From contig NC_091675.1 in assembly GCF_042453785.1 (NCBI RefSeq), forward strand, positions 9,312,501-9,376,500: 64,000 bases of DNA. Reading direction: 5' to 3'. A model generated the notes under the pieces. That model did not search any database and had not been told where the DNA came from. It saw only the letters and a program-made list of their open reading frames with translations. The DNA comes from Malus domestica (lineage: Eukaryota; Streptophyta; Magnoliopsida; Rosales; Rosaceae). This document shows positions 43,158 to 54,682 of the stretch, in pieces (position 1 is the first letter of the stretch; every line of letters starts with the position of its first letter). Position numbers and translations under genes: made by a program.

Positions 43158-44345
43158 GGCTTATTATATTAACATCCCAAATTGTTGACTAAACCCTACA
43201 TAGTTAATACACCTCACATTTGCTTTTTCACTTAAAAATTATCTGAATATACCCCCACATACTTTCCCATAATACCCCCACATCCCACATTCTCAATATA
43301 CACCTTATATTTTGAAATCATCTTAGTATAGTTTGCATCAATAGAAGTCTACCTTTGTTAAGTAGGGTAACATCAGCAATGGCTTCATTGTGTATTATTG
43401 ATCGATTTGTCATTGTTCTCTTAGGTTGAGCTGCTTAGAGGTCAGAAAGCAGATAAAGTGGAGGTCACTATACAACCTGAAGAATTGGATGATATAGAGA
43501 CCGTTTTGCCTGCAAAGTAAGTCCGAGACATGAAAAAAATTGAATTTTACTTTAACAATGTACCTTAGCAGCAGCAGATAGCTTATAACTAGTGTGTCGC
43601 ATTTAACAGGTACGAAGAAGCAAGGGAGGAGGAGAAGATGCGAAGTCAGAAGGAAGATTTCAGTGACATGGTCGCAGAGAACGAGAAGAAGAGGAAACGT
43701 AAGCAAGACAAGGAAGGGAAAAACAAGAAGAGGGACTTCAAGTTTTAGGCTCTATCTCTATTGTTATTACCAATTTATTGCTGGATGGGAAGCCAACCAC
43801 CCTCCTGACATTGAGATTTTGGTGCCGGTGTTTTTCCGAGAAATATCATATGTTTGCTCTGCTTGTACCGCTTTGATACATACTTAGTGATCTATGTCGT
43901 AATACAAATACTCACTTTTTGTCATGTTAATTTGTAATCCTTCAGAGTAAATCAATTGCAACATAAATCTAGGAAGAACTCCTAAAAAGTTCCCCACAAA
44001 ACTTGTTTTATCGAAAAACATTTTAGACAACTTTTTTTCAATCAACATAAAAAATATGAAGTCTTACCTCATGTGAAGCTTCCGAAACATTTCATGTTCC
44101 ATTCGTCAAAATTTTTTTTTCTCAATCAACATGTTTGTAATTTTGTTCAACAATAGAGGGTGGGAGAGTTTTGATAGTTGAGAAGATAAATAATACGCTA
44201 AAAGTGATTTGTGATGTACTTAGAATTTTTTCTTAACCTAATAAAGTCAAAATTGTAATTGCATAGTGGGGTAAATAAGTCATTTAATATTAAATTTTAA
44301 TATGGGGTGCATTCAATATTTTGTAGGGTGCTAATATAAAAAGCC
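43158..44345. mobile_element. Possible gene-capturing DNA transposon (TIR-like ends)
   Basis: The left end GGCTTATTATATTAACATCC (43158) and the complement of the right end, GGCTTTTTATATTAGCACCC (44345), agree at about 17 of 20 positions. Between them, in about 1.2 kb, lie the last two exons and intron of an SF3B2-like gene. This is the structure of a Pack-TIR element. The nine bases just outside the two ends do not match, so either the ends are misplaced or the target duplication has decayed. Confidence 0.35.
43425..43748 (+). pseudogene. 3'-terminal fragment of a splicing factor SF3B2-like gene
   Basis: Two exons, 43425-43516 and 43610-43748, flanked by a proper acceptor (CTCTTAG), donor (GTAAGT) and acceptor (TTTAACAG), encode 76 residues in frame to a stop. 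They include VELLRGQKADKVEVTIQPEE, AKYEEAREEEKMRSQKEDF, SDMVAENEKKRKRK and the terminal RDFKF. Human and plant SF3B2 (SAP145), a U2 snRNP subunit, end in the same EDFSDMVAE...FKF pattern. No other SF3B2 exon lies upstream, so this is a fragment copied as genomic DNA with its intron, not a processed copy. It may be transcribed but cannot make the full subunit. Confidence 0.8.
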
Positions 44346-45048
44346 GAGTTATACTCATTTTATATTTTTTTTAAATATTAAAAATCAATTAAAATCTTTT
44401 AATATTATGCATTTTTCAACTCCAAAAAATCTAATTAATATCTTACAAAAAAAAAAAACTAATATACTAACATAAATTATCTACAACATTCTACCTTAAC
44501 TCAAGCAACAAATATATGAATATATATTATACATGTAAGCGAGATATGAAACCTAACTAAAAGGTAGGGAAAAACATAATATACCTACAAGCAAGACACA
44601 TTAATTTGTGACACGTTGATTATAAAAAAGAATCTATTATATAGATAGATAAAAATAATTAACATATGATATAGGGTGATTATAAAAATTAAAAATAAAA
44701 TCTATAAATGAGATTTAAAGCAAGAGGAAGAACAAAAAATAAAAATAAAAAGAAATCAAAGAGATAATTATGAAGAAATTTGATTTTTATAATAAATATT
44801 ATCATTGAATAGATAATTATTGATAATTAAATAATTAAATTTAAGGAATTGGACTTATTTTAATAAATTTGACTATTGATACAATTGGCTAAAAAAAGGG
44901 GACTTATATCAAGTTTTCCCTAAAATATTTTAAGGGGTCTCTAAACAAATTTTGTTATCTAAAATATATATAGCAACATTGTATTTGAATATGATCGGAA
45001 AAAAATTACATAGTTGAACACGAAAAAAAAAACTTATGTGGGATCTAC
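44346..45048. other. AT-rich intergenic DNA
   Basis: Very AT-rich (ATAT and TTAAA words), with no open frames of note and no recognisable element. Confidence 0.5.
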
Positions 45049-45925
45049 TGTAAAATCTCACATCGTCTAGGGGTGAGGATCATGTAAGCCTTATATGTAT
45101 ATTCTTATCTCTACCTAGCACGAGGCCTTTTGGGAGCTCACTGGCTTCGGGTTTCATCGGAACTCCGAAGTTAAACGAGTTCGTGCGAGAGCAATATCAT
45201 GATGGGTGACCCACTGAGAAATTCTCGTGTGAGGTCCCAGAAACAAAACCGTGAGGACGTGGTCGGGGCTCAAAGCGGACAATATCGTGCTACGGCGGAG
45301 TCGAGCCTGGGATGTGGTGGGGGCCCGGGCCGGGATGTGACAATTTGGTATCAGAGCCACTCTGCCGTTCGGTGTGAGTTGGGCCACTCTGCCGTTTGGT
45401 GTGAGTGTGCCGACGAGGACGTCGGGCCCCTAAGGGGGTGAATCCTAAGCTGGGATGTGACAATTTGGTATCAGAGCCACTTTGTCGTTCGGTGCGAGTG
45501 TGCCGACAAAGACGTCGAACGCCTAAGGGGGGTGGATTCTGGGCCAGGATGTGACAATTTGATATCAGAGCCACTTTGCCATTTGGTGTGAGTGTGTTGA
45601 TGAGGACGTCGGGCCCCTAAGGGGGGTGGATTGTAAGATCCCATATCGCACATGAGTGAGGATCCTGTAAGCCTTATATGTATATTCTCATCTCTACCTA
45701 GCACGAGGTTTTTTGGGAGCTCACTGGCTTCGTGTTCCATCGGAACTCTGAAGTTAAGCGAGTTCGCGCGAGAGCAATCCCATGATAGGTGACCCATTAG
45801 GAAGTTCTCGTGTGAGTTCCCAGAAACAAAACCGTGAGGACGTGGTCAGGGCCCAAAGCGGACAATATCGTGCTACTGCGGAATCGAGCCCGGGATGTGG
45901 TGGGGGCCCAAACCGGGATGTGACA
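45049..45925 (+). mobile_element. Cassandra TRIM retrotransposon, complete structure
   Basis: Terminal-repeat retrotransposon in miniature with LTRs at 45049-45342 and 45632-45925 (294 bp each). The target duplication TCTAC is perfect (45044-45048 and 45926-45930). A primer-binding site TGGTATCAGAGCC (initiator-Met tRNA) follows the 5' LTR after a few bases and a G-rich polypurine tract precedes the 3' LTR. Each LTR embeds a 5S-rRNA-like stretch (45133-45239 in the 5' LTR: AACTCCGAAGTTAAACGAG and ATGGGTGACCCACTGAGAA), the hallmark of Cassandra. The internal part has no coding capacity, as is normal for the family. It is a roughly threefold repeat of about 95-120 bp, each unit with its own primer-site-like word. 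The LTRs differ at about 10% of positions by eye, so the insertion is old. Confidence 0.93.
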
Positions 45926-45930
45926 TCTAC

Positions 45931-46472
45931 AACTACAATTTAATTTATGATTTTGCAGCAAAGAATGCATGAAGAACCATTTTAAGTGAAACTTCAATAT
46001 TGTACCTTTTTAAGGTTTTATTCATTTGATTTTTTAAGATTGAACTAATTGTTGATCATTTAGCAATGGTACTTATTTTTGTAGCTTTCTTATGTATATA
46101 ATAATATTTGAAACTAATAATTAGCGTGAGTTTTAAAGTTTGTTTTAGTTATTGATTTCTAGCATCAATATATTGTTAAAATATTTTGAAAGACAATCTT
46201 AAGAAGGCCCCATTTATATATTTCACACAAAGCCCCAAAATCTCAAAGAGAGTCTAAACATAATAATATGGTAATATTAGCATTACCCCACAATATATGA
46301 CAAAACCCTGATCATCCATGCATCAGAAAATAAAACTCTCCTTATCCACGAAAAAATTAAACAAGAAGAAATAGAATAAAAATTACATTTGTATGGGCTA
46401 TCAAGAGGACAAATCGAAGCATTTTATAGCGTTGAAATTACCACGACCAACAGATGTTTCCATTGAAGAAGA
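45931..46472. other. Intergenic, no gene seen
   Basis: AT-rich DNA between the Cassandra element and the NHL pseudogene without recognisable features. Confidence 0.5.
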
Positions 46473-47759
46473 TCATGTCATCAAAGGAACCATCAACGTG
46501 CAGTCCAAATTTGTAGTGTAGGGTCTCTCACCAAGGAAGAACTTAAATAATTTGGCCTGAATAGCAAGCTGCAAGTGAATACTAAACACGCCGGCAGCAG
46601 TCTCGGATTTAAACTTGGAAAGCCGATCACGTTCCCCGAACCCCACCAAATATTGCTGCCCCCGAATGACTGTATTCTGTAAGATGGTGGTGTTCTTGTG
46701 GCCCTGATGAAACGGTACTATCGAGCTGCTCAAAGTCGAAACAGAAAATGTCGTCTCTTGGTCAAGGGCGGAGCTAGGATTTTTTTTCTTAGGTGGACTA
46801 GCTGAAAATAGTAATATAAAATCATAATATTTATTTTTTGCATAAAATTATATAATAATCATTATAAAAAAACAACAATATAATATAAACTATTCTTAAA
46901 ATCATAACCCTAACCGATAAATTCAAGGACTATATAAATAATTAACCTACTAATTAAATGAAGAATAAGTCAATAAAGTCATTAAGAACATACCAAATGT
47001 AACATTCATTGGAAAATCGCAATAGAAAGTAAGGAATTGTGGAGATAGAGATTTAATTGTGGATTTAAAAAAAAAAATTATTTTCTTGAGTAAGAAGCAT
47101 AAAAGCTAAATTACGTAGAGTAAATGATCTTTTTCTTTAGAGAATAGGATAAAGGGAGACTCGAGATGGAACTAATTTATAATTTTTAGCATAAAACGTA
47201 TTATTTACTACCTATCCTCTAAATATACATTAAATAATAATACGTATTAAAATTGAGTAGGCTATAAGCATAAGTTTACAAAAGAATAATTCTATTCACA
47301 AACCCATTTTTACCTCCAACATAGCTTTATTAATTTTTTGTCGAACAACAGAAAATTGAGAGGGGTGTGTGAGTATTAAAAATGAGTGCATGGATAGTAC
47401 TACTCTTACAAAAAACCTCCCTGGACCACAACCCACCTTAGCCTTGTTGGTGGCTACGCCATTGCTCTTGGTACTGTGCAGTTACTTGGATGCCAAGGTA
47501 GTCTACGGTAGCCCGTTTGTCAGGGTTTATGATTATGATGCCGAGGTTAAGGTTGTAGTACAGTGTTGTGGGTGGCAGTTGTGTAGTTGAACTCGGTCAG
47601 AGAGGCATCCGTGACGCTAAATTTGGGATCTTCCACCGAAGCTAAAAATTCAAGGGGTATGGTCAAGATTAAAAAACATATGAAGACGGCGAAGAATGAG
47701 ATGAGTAGCTATTCTATTAGTGTGGGTCGTTTCTCCGGTGCATAGTTTCCAGAGGACAT
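46473..47759 (-). pseudogene. NDR1/HIN1-like (NHL) protein pseudogene, split by an insertion
   Basis: Starting at 47759 on the minus strand the frame reads MSSGNYAPEKRPTLIE, then an in-frame stop, then a hydrophobic anchor (LLISFFAVFICFLIL) and DPKFSVTDASLTEFNY. After a frame change comes LNLGIIIINPDKRATVDYLG. The 3' part resumes at about 46745 with SSSIVPFHQGHKNTT, followed by VIRGQQYLVGFGERDRLSKF and TTNLDCTLMVPL to a stop at 46473. This order and the words SVTDASL, NPDKR and FHQGHKNTT are those of LEA2/NHL membrane proteins of plant defence. About 600 bp of unrelated AT-rich DNA separates the halves. At least one stop, one frameshift and the insertion inactivate the gene. Confidence 0.82.
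46763..47340. mobile_element. AT-rich insertion within the NHL pseudogene
   Basis: Between the two halves of the NHL pseudogene lies AT-rich DNA that opens with AAGGGCGGAGCTAGGATTTT, a word often seen at the ends of plant DNA transposons. I could not find the opposite end or a target duplication. Borders are approximate. Confidence 0.4.
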
Positions 47760-48344
47760 AGTATGTATATGGCTGAAGGCTGACGAAAAGGCAAGAAACT
47801 TTGTAGTATAACGTTTCAGATTAGAGAACTCTGATTTATTGATACAAAGGACGAGCAAAAGGGTTGCTTTTATTCAACCTACTTGATGAATGGTTCGATT
47901 TTATAGTGTAGGAAAGAGTACGGGATTCCTCTTTGTTTAGGGACAACCTAATTGAATAGGATTCCTCATTGTTTACAGATAGCTTGATAATAGGATTTGG
48001 TCCTGGGTTTTCCGTTTGGGCCATATTTCATGCAAGTTTTTTTTTTTGTTTTTTTTGTTTTTGTTTTTGGTGCCCTTTATTCATTACAAATTAAGTCATT
48101 GAATTTCTAGAGTATTAAGTTTTTTTTCTAAAGTCTAACCTTATGATGAAGGGCTTACGTGGGAAAAAAAAAACCTCATTTATTCAATCCTTCCATAATT
48201 TTTTTTTTTTTAATTTGGCCACAAAGTCCGTCCCACTCCAGCATTGCTACCATGGGAAGAGACTTTGAGGAGAATTTATTGATAAACAAGAAAAATACAA
48301 TATGTCAGGGGAGACATGAGACCAAACCCAAACCATTAAAGAAT
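47760..48344. other. Intergenic, no gene seen
   Basis: Imperfectly repeated GGGATTCCTCTTTGTTTA / AGGATTCCTCATTGTTTA words near 47922-47975 and T-rich runs. Nothing further was recognised. Confidence 0.45.
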
Positions 48345-48570
48345 TCATAACAACAATTCAAAACCTCTTTTAACAAAACCTATAACAAGGAAGCTTAGAA
48401 AGGTTGTGAGAATAAGTAGCTGCAGCACAATGTGGGCATGAATCCCACCAATGGACACCGGGTTGATCAACACCATAATTGGCCAAACAATCAACAACTT
48501 GATTACCCTCTCTAAAAATATGAGAAATATGAACATGCATGGAGTTCACCGACAAATTTCAAGTCAAATA
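48345..48570 (-). mobile_element. RNase H domain fragment, LINE-type
   Basis: The minus-strand frame reads MHVHISHIFREGNQVVDCLA followed by NYGVDQPGVHWWDSCP and ends at a stop near 48372. VSHIFREGNxxADxLA is the C-terminal RNase H signature of plant LINE-derived reverse-transcriptase proteins. Only this end is present; upstream sequence does not continue the domain. It is a short relic. Confidence 0.7.
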
Positions 48571-48916
48571 TATAATTTTATAACTTTTAACTTCGACGAG
48601 ATTAAACTTATATCTAGGTCACACTTTACCTACAAAATATGAGAGCCCATAATATGAGAGCCCATAGTGAAATATAATCATCGAAAGTATAGTAATCAAT
48701 TGAAGGTACATGACCTAAAACGTACAACTGCACATACCGTGTTGCAATAACTTTTCAATTTTTTCCACGTTGCTAATTAAATAACTAATATTCTCTAAAA
48801 AAAATTAAATAACTAATACAGCGCAGTTGTTTGTGAGATAGTAAAAATTTTATTTACTCAAAAACACAATTGTACAAATTCTAGCATAATTGTACAAAAC
48901 CCCAACTTAATTGGCA

Positions 48917-51900
48917 TCACTTCACCAGCCTCAGATTAAGCCTCCGGAGCCACACTGAATGCATCACCATATGCAACATATCAAATGGCTTAGCAGGTCT
49001 ATTGATCACAAAATGGCGCTGCACTTGCATGACCCTCTTTTGCTTTCTCACATATTCATGCTCAGAAACTGATTGCAAAATTGCCTTCAGTTCTGGTATC
49101 CTTGCCACCGGAACATGAACCGAAAACTTAGACCAATCAAGCACATCACTGAACGGCAACGCATAGGAATCAGAAATGATCACTGGGACACAGCCTGCAT
49201 ATATGGCCTCAACCACTCTAGGGCTTGCAACTTCATACCCGCTAGGGCACATGCAAAACTTGGTCTGCGCCATTAGATGTGTGTAGTTTGAGGTTTTGGG
49301 GAGGTAGTCATGGACTTGGATTTCCTTGTCTTTGTTTTTCCAGTGCTTGAATAGTACCCTTCTTACGTCTCCATGATCACCACCGGCAAAGAAAGCAAAG
49401 ATTGAACGGTTCTTAGGGGGATGGGTAAGGAGGGGAGAACCTAACTTTCCAAACGGGATTTTGATTTCGGGGAGGGGGACATCTCGGACTGGTTGGAAAC
49501 CTTCTGAACAATTCGCATTGCAGAGTACTCTAATTAAGTTCTTCAAAATTTTAGGGTGTCCAGCCGAAATATCAGGTGCCTGAAAATGCAATCGAATTAT
49601 GAGTATCGTTAACTAACAAAGTCTTCAAATTCAAATGTGTTAGTATTCACGTTTGAGTGATATTACATTTACCAAATTTACTGATCATTAATCACAGCGG
49701 TACATGTACAAGAATCATGTGAAACTCACGTACATAATTGAGTTTTTCCTTTTGGGTAGATGCAATCATCAGTAAATATGGTACAAATAGTTTTATTGAT
49801 TAGGGTTAAGAGATATGAGATGAAATCTGAATCACAATTAAAGTTTTGGTGGTATCACTATTAAATCAAAATGAAAAGGTGGAAAGAAAGAGTGGCATAC
49901 CCAATCATGACAAGAGACCAGAAAATGGTCAGCTCCATTGCTTCTATTCCAGTATGGATATATCTTCGATATGATTCTGATGTAGTCCTCGACAATGTTC
50001 TGGAGCCGGACACGAGAGTAGCTGGTGTAAGGCCTGTAGACGTATCTCACAATGTTGACAACACTGATGGGAAGAAAAAACGCGATGGCCTCGTCAGGGT
50101 CTTTCGCCACAAATGGGCTATTCCCACTCAACTCAAATTCATCCATGAACTGGCCTTCAATGGAGTAAATGTCGTTCATTGGCCCTTGGTGGAAGAGTGG
50201 TGGCTCTCCTTCCTTGTACGACCAAATTCGAAATCTTTTCTCCATCTCTATGTGGCTCCTAACATACACAAAACGATAACGAATCAATTATAGATATTAA
50301 TTGATGATATATGCTTAAGAGTCTAAGTAAATAATAAACATTACACTATATGTAGCACCTGATATAACTGCAAGAAAAACTATACGCATCAATTCGAAAA
50401 AAGCTTCAATATTGCACACACAAACCCTAGGCTTGTCCATATATATGGTGAATAATATCATTTCTAATCCCATTTAACAAAATTGATTACCTTATGGTGT
50501 AAGATCACCTTTTGGTGCCTAGGGTTTTTGGCTACGCCCAAGATCCTAGATTTTAAACTCATTCTAAGTGAAAAACCGATGTAGTTAGTTTACTGCTTGA
50601 ATTTCAATAAACTTTTGTAATTGTGAACGTACACGCATGGATTTGAATCAATTGTAGATATTTATAATTTCAATCATTCTACAGTGCGGTGACTTGAAGT
50701 GAACAGCACTTGCAGTCAAGTTTATTGGTGACATATCAACAAGTGTTTGGTTTCAAAAATATCAATGACATGCCCATATTTAAAAAAAAAAAATGTGGTT
50801 AACCACATTATAGAAAGAAAAAAAAATTATGTTATTTAACTTATGAGTTTAATGTCGCATCCTAGTCCGGGCCCCCACCACATCCTGAACTCGATTCTAC
50901 TGTAGCACGATATTGTCCGTTTTGGGCCCCGACCACGCCCTCACGGTTTTGTTTCTGGGAACTCACACGAGAACTTCCCAGTGGATCACTCATCATGGGA
51001 TTGCTCTTATGCGAACTCGCTTAACTTCAGAGTTCCGATGAAACCCGAAGCCAGTGAGCTCCCAAAAAACCTCGTGTTATAGAGATAAGAATATACATAT
51101 AAGGCTTACAAGATCCACTCCCCTGAATGATATGGAATCTTACATTTAAAAAGTGGTTCGATTATTCTTTGGAATTTCAGAATGTAATGCCAACTATCCT
51201 TGAAGAAGGATCGACCTACTACGTAATTAACAATTCGAAAACAAGGCAAATTTAGAAAAGCATTTTGCCACTTTGGTGCCCGTGCCCTAGAATCCATGGA
51301 GAGTCTGCAACTGCAAATTATGCATGCTTATGTTTCTGCATGCAATGTCACATGCAGGCATGCACTGCAAAAGACTATTCTTAAAGGCCTAGCAGAATGG
51401 GGGACCTCTGTAAATCAGAATCCTATACAGTACACAAGTCGATCAGAACTAGGCCGAAGAATTTAAGGTTGTGACAGATGAAAAATTGCAGCTCATAAGT
51501 CCACATCTAAGTACAACATTTGTAAATCCAAAACATTTATTCCTTATACAAAATAGGTCAAGATTTCAGTCTGTGAGAAATTGCGCCAGAACTGTGTAAG
51601 CACAAAAGAGGCAAAGCTCATTCAGTTAATGCCTATGGTGCACCACTACATCACCCATGCTACGTTTCTGCACACCCTAACAATGGCACACCTAGGGAAA
51701 ACCCGAAAAGTGATGACTCTCATCTTACTTTTTTAACCTATTAATTTATAGAACATAAACTCCAAAATTAACCAAGTAACCGGTGCATCTGCAATTTATA
51801 AGCCCAGAATGGGTATTTTCAATTTTTATGAATTAAATGGGAACAAGCTTAATGTTTTTGAATTTAGAACAGATGGTTAACGGATCAAAGGAACGGCTAA

Positions 51901-53243
51901 TATGTATAAAACCGAGGGCAAGGCTTATGCATTGCAATTTATAGGCTCAACTGACTGAGTTAGGCATGTGACCAATCGCTTCAGAGGGAACGGTATTACG
52001 AGTTGAACTCACCACATAGCAGTGACATAAGGGCATTTTTAGCCAATTGAATTCCTTCGTTTACTATACCTGCCAACATTCAAAGATTCAAGGATACTTT
52101 TGGTATTTTGTTATTTCCGCGTTATGTTAGGTTTCCTAGCAAGTAGAGTTGTAATACATTATTATAAAAACATCCTTAACTTCATGGTGCTAGGTTTTTT
52201 ATTTTATTATCATTCAAACATCAAACTTTGAAATTTTCTCAATTCCTAATGGATTTTCAGATTGCTAGTAGATTCTTACTTAGGGTTTTCGTTCAATTTT
52301 CCGTAGTTCCTTGGCTAGTGGAACATTTTAGGGGGGAAAAAAAACAAATGAAGCATTTTTATAGCAACTGATTAGGAGGCTATAATTTTACCCAAAGTGG
52401 TTAAACCCAAAGACCAAGTCTAACAAAAGAGAAGGAGAAAATCTTAACTGATGAAAGGAATAAGGGTTGATGTAAACCGATCCTCTTGGAACAAAATTCT
52501 CCTTCTTGTATGACGTATAGCTTCTTGATCGAGCAGCTTCTCGTATCGCGTCTCTTGCTCTTGCCATCCCATCTTCTATTTTCTCAAACTGGTTCTTCTT
52601 CACTTGCATCTGTATGTAAACACAAAACAAAATTGCAAAACCCACCATTTTCCTTTATTTGTTTCCTTTCATTTTTTGGCCAAGAGACTCAACAAAGACT
52701 AAAACCATGTCATATAAACGATCTCACTACATTTTCTAAGTGAAAAACAAAATTATCAATGTATATTGATCTTATATACTTTCCGTAGATCTTTATTTTT
52801 TTGTTAGACCAGTGGAATAGAATCACACATATATATATGTTTCAGAAATTCTCTCAATGCATATAAATATCTTGCTGGATAATTGCGGAATAGCAGAATC
52901 ACACAGCGAACGACCTGCTACTTACATATCGGAAGATTTATCCCGTATTAGAGAAAAACCGACAGACACACACACAAGGAATGTGATCACTGGCTAGCTT
53001 TCTGAATATATATATATAGGTTGTCCAACTTACAGTAGGCGCATGATCAAGAGCAGTACTATTTCTGCTGGCATTTTGGAGATCATTGTTGCAGTACCTG
53101 CCGGAGACCCGTTTGTGGTTTGAAACTGTGGAGTTGTGAGGAATTGGGAAATAGTGGAAATGGTGGTTCATGAAAGAGAAGAAGATGATGAGAAAAAGAG
53201 AAGGGTATAGCAAACAAGTGCTGGTGTAACCAGAGCCAGCCAT
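48917..53243 (-). CDS. GT47/exostosin-family glycosyltransferase, copy 2
   Basis: Four exons on the minus strand, 53243-53034, 52609-52449, 50258-49901 and 49579-48917, join in frame to 463 residues. The ATG at 53243 is the first in frame. Residues about 9-27 ([18 protein letters not shown]) are the membrane anchor. The stem has [20 protein letters not shown] and [16 protein letters not shown]. The exostosin domain shows [55 protein letters not shown] and [20 protein letters not shown]. Intron positions and phases equal those of the copy at 36892-41165, and exon 3 is 358 nt in both, so the two are duplicates. A Golgi glycosyltransferase role is expected; substrate unknown. Intron 2 carries a solo Cassandra LTR. 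Confidence 0.92.
50853..51144 (-). mobile_element. Solo Cassandra LTR
   Basis: A 292-bp segment, read on the minus strand, starts TGTAAGATTCCATATCATTC and ends with GGATGCGACA. It contains the Cassandra 5S-like part (complement of 50960-51062) and is flanked by a perfect TTTAA duplication (50848-50852 and 51145-51149). It lies in intron 2 of glycosyltransferase copy 2 in the same orientation as the gene. No internal region or second LTR is present. Confidence 0.92.
51316..51368. promoter_or_regulatory. Cluster of RY-type GCATGC words in an intron
   Basis: TGCATGC-like words occur at about 51321, 51337 and 51358 with an extra CATGCA near 51351. RY motifs are bound by B3-domain seed regulators, but their position inside an intron makes function uncertain. 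Confidence 0.35.
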
Positions 53244-54682
53244 GGCCAAACAATCTGGCCGTACACACTGCCCGCCCTTAAATAATGTTCTCTTTTGAAA
53301 GAAAATGAGAAAAGAGAAGGAAAATTTGAGTTAAGTCATTAGGTTTTGGTAGGACAGCAATGGTGGAATGAGGAGGAGAAGAAAGAAGTGGAAGTTGAGT
53401 GAAAGACAGTGAGTCCTATAGGCAATGACTAAAATCTTGGTAATTAGCTTGGTTTCACATGTAGGATAATTAATATGATTTTTTCTACATATTTTTCCTC
53501 AACTTGGGATAATTATTAATAGAAGAATGATTCCCTTTTGTTGATATGTTTCTGTATACATTATAATATGAGTGGTTGACGGGATTGATATGTTTCATTT
53601 TAGTATATGTATTAAAGTTCGAATATCGTAAATGGCGAGTTCGACATCAATGTATTTCTCATACTTCTTAGTGTCAATATATCGTTATATAAAAAAACAA
53701 ATACGCATGTTATAATTTAGGTGAAACAATAATATTATGTGACTGGCAAATGACCCTTTACTACAGTGGTAGAAATGAGTTAAGCTCCTGCATGACGGTT
53801 TGGATTCAACCCATTGTAAGCTAATCTAACAATTAATCTAACAAAATCTATTGTTTGACAAAAAATATAAAAATTATATGACTGTGTTCTAGATACATCG
53901 ATTTTTATCTTTGTTGAGATTTTGAACAAGTATTATCTTTTTTAAAGTAATGTCAAAGAATGGAGTGATAGAGCTTTCCCAAAAAAGAAAAGAAAAAAAA
54001 ATGGAGTGATTGAAATCCAAGATATGACCATGCGAACAGCCAAACCGCGTGGCCATATCTGCAACGAACTCGACAAGATCAATAGGGATTAAGGGAATAA
54101 AAGGAAACATAGTTTGCTGGCCCAAGCCTAAAAATAGAGCCTGTACTAGAATAATCAAACGGCTGAATTGCTCTGCACACTAGGCATTCATGATGAGAAA
54201 ACTCACATGCACTTACAATACCATATTATTTCAAGCCAATTACGTATTTATAAAATCACGTAGCGCAATGCAAGAAATGATTTGAAATACCGTCAAGCCA
54301 ACATGACATCTCTGTGCAAAGAAACCAACAAGAGATGAATTGTGGGAACATATATTCAAAAGATATGCAGAGACGTCTACACACAAACATTTTAGTAACC
54401 AAGGAAATCCAACATCAACATGTTTATATATGCTTAACAAAGCCAGATAACAGCACAACTTCCTCTTATGTTGAACAAAACTAGAAAATTGAATAAGCGG
54501 TTCACATTGTAGCAAAGGAAGGTTTGCGCTGAAAACCAGCATCCGAATTGCTAGAGTAAAAATGCCAACGACAATACAAGTACCATCGATAAGAATTTTC
54601 GAGGGATGTTTGATTTGCAGTTCAAAAAGGAAAGCTATAGAGAAGATGGAATCGGACACAAGAGTGCATGATTCGGGGTTTT
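53244..54682. other. Region between glycosyltransferase copy 2 and the SPS 3' end
   Basis: It holds the promoter of copy 2, a SINE at 53746-53872, and the 3' flank of the sucrose-phosphate synthase gene. No further gene was recognised; a 139-codon minus frame at 54240-54659 has no family signature and is probably 3'UTR or chance. Confidence 0.5.
53746..53872 (+). mobile_element. tRNA-derived SINE, copy B
   Basis: The body resembles the SINE at 9460-9590: TGACCCTTTACTACAGTGGT near the 5' end, a B-box-like TTTGGATTCAACCC, and CTAACAAAATCTATTGTTTG before an A-rich tail. It is flanked by ATTATGTGACTG (53734-53745) and ATTATATGACTG (53873-53884), a target duplication with one change. Confidence 0.78.

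Noticed and set aside
45133-45239. 5S rRNA gene
   Set aside because: Only parts match 5S rRNA, and the stretch is part of a Cassandra LTR, where a 5S-like promoter is normal.
45154-45997. Several frames of 66-108 codons
   Set aside because: They lie mostly within the Cassandra element, which is non-coding by nature.
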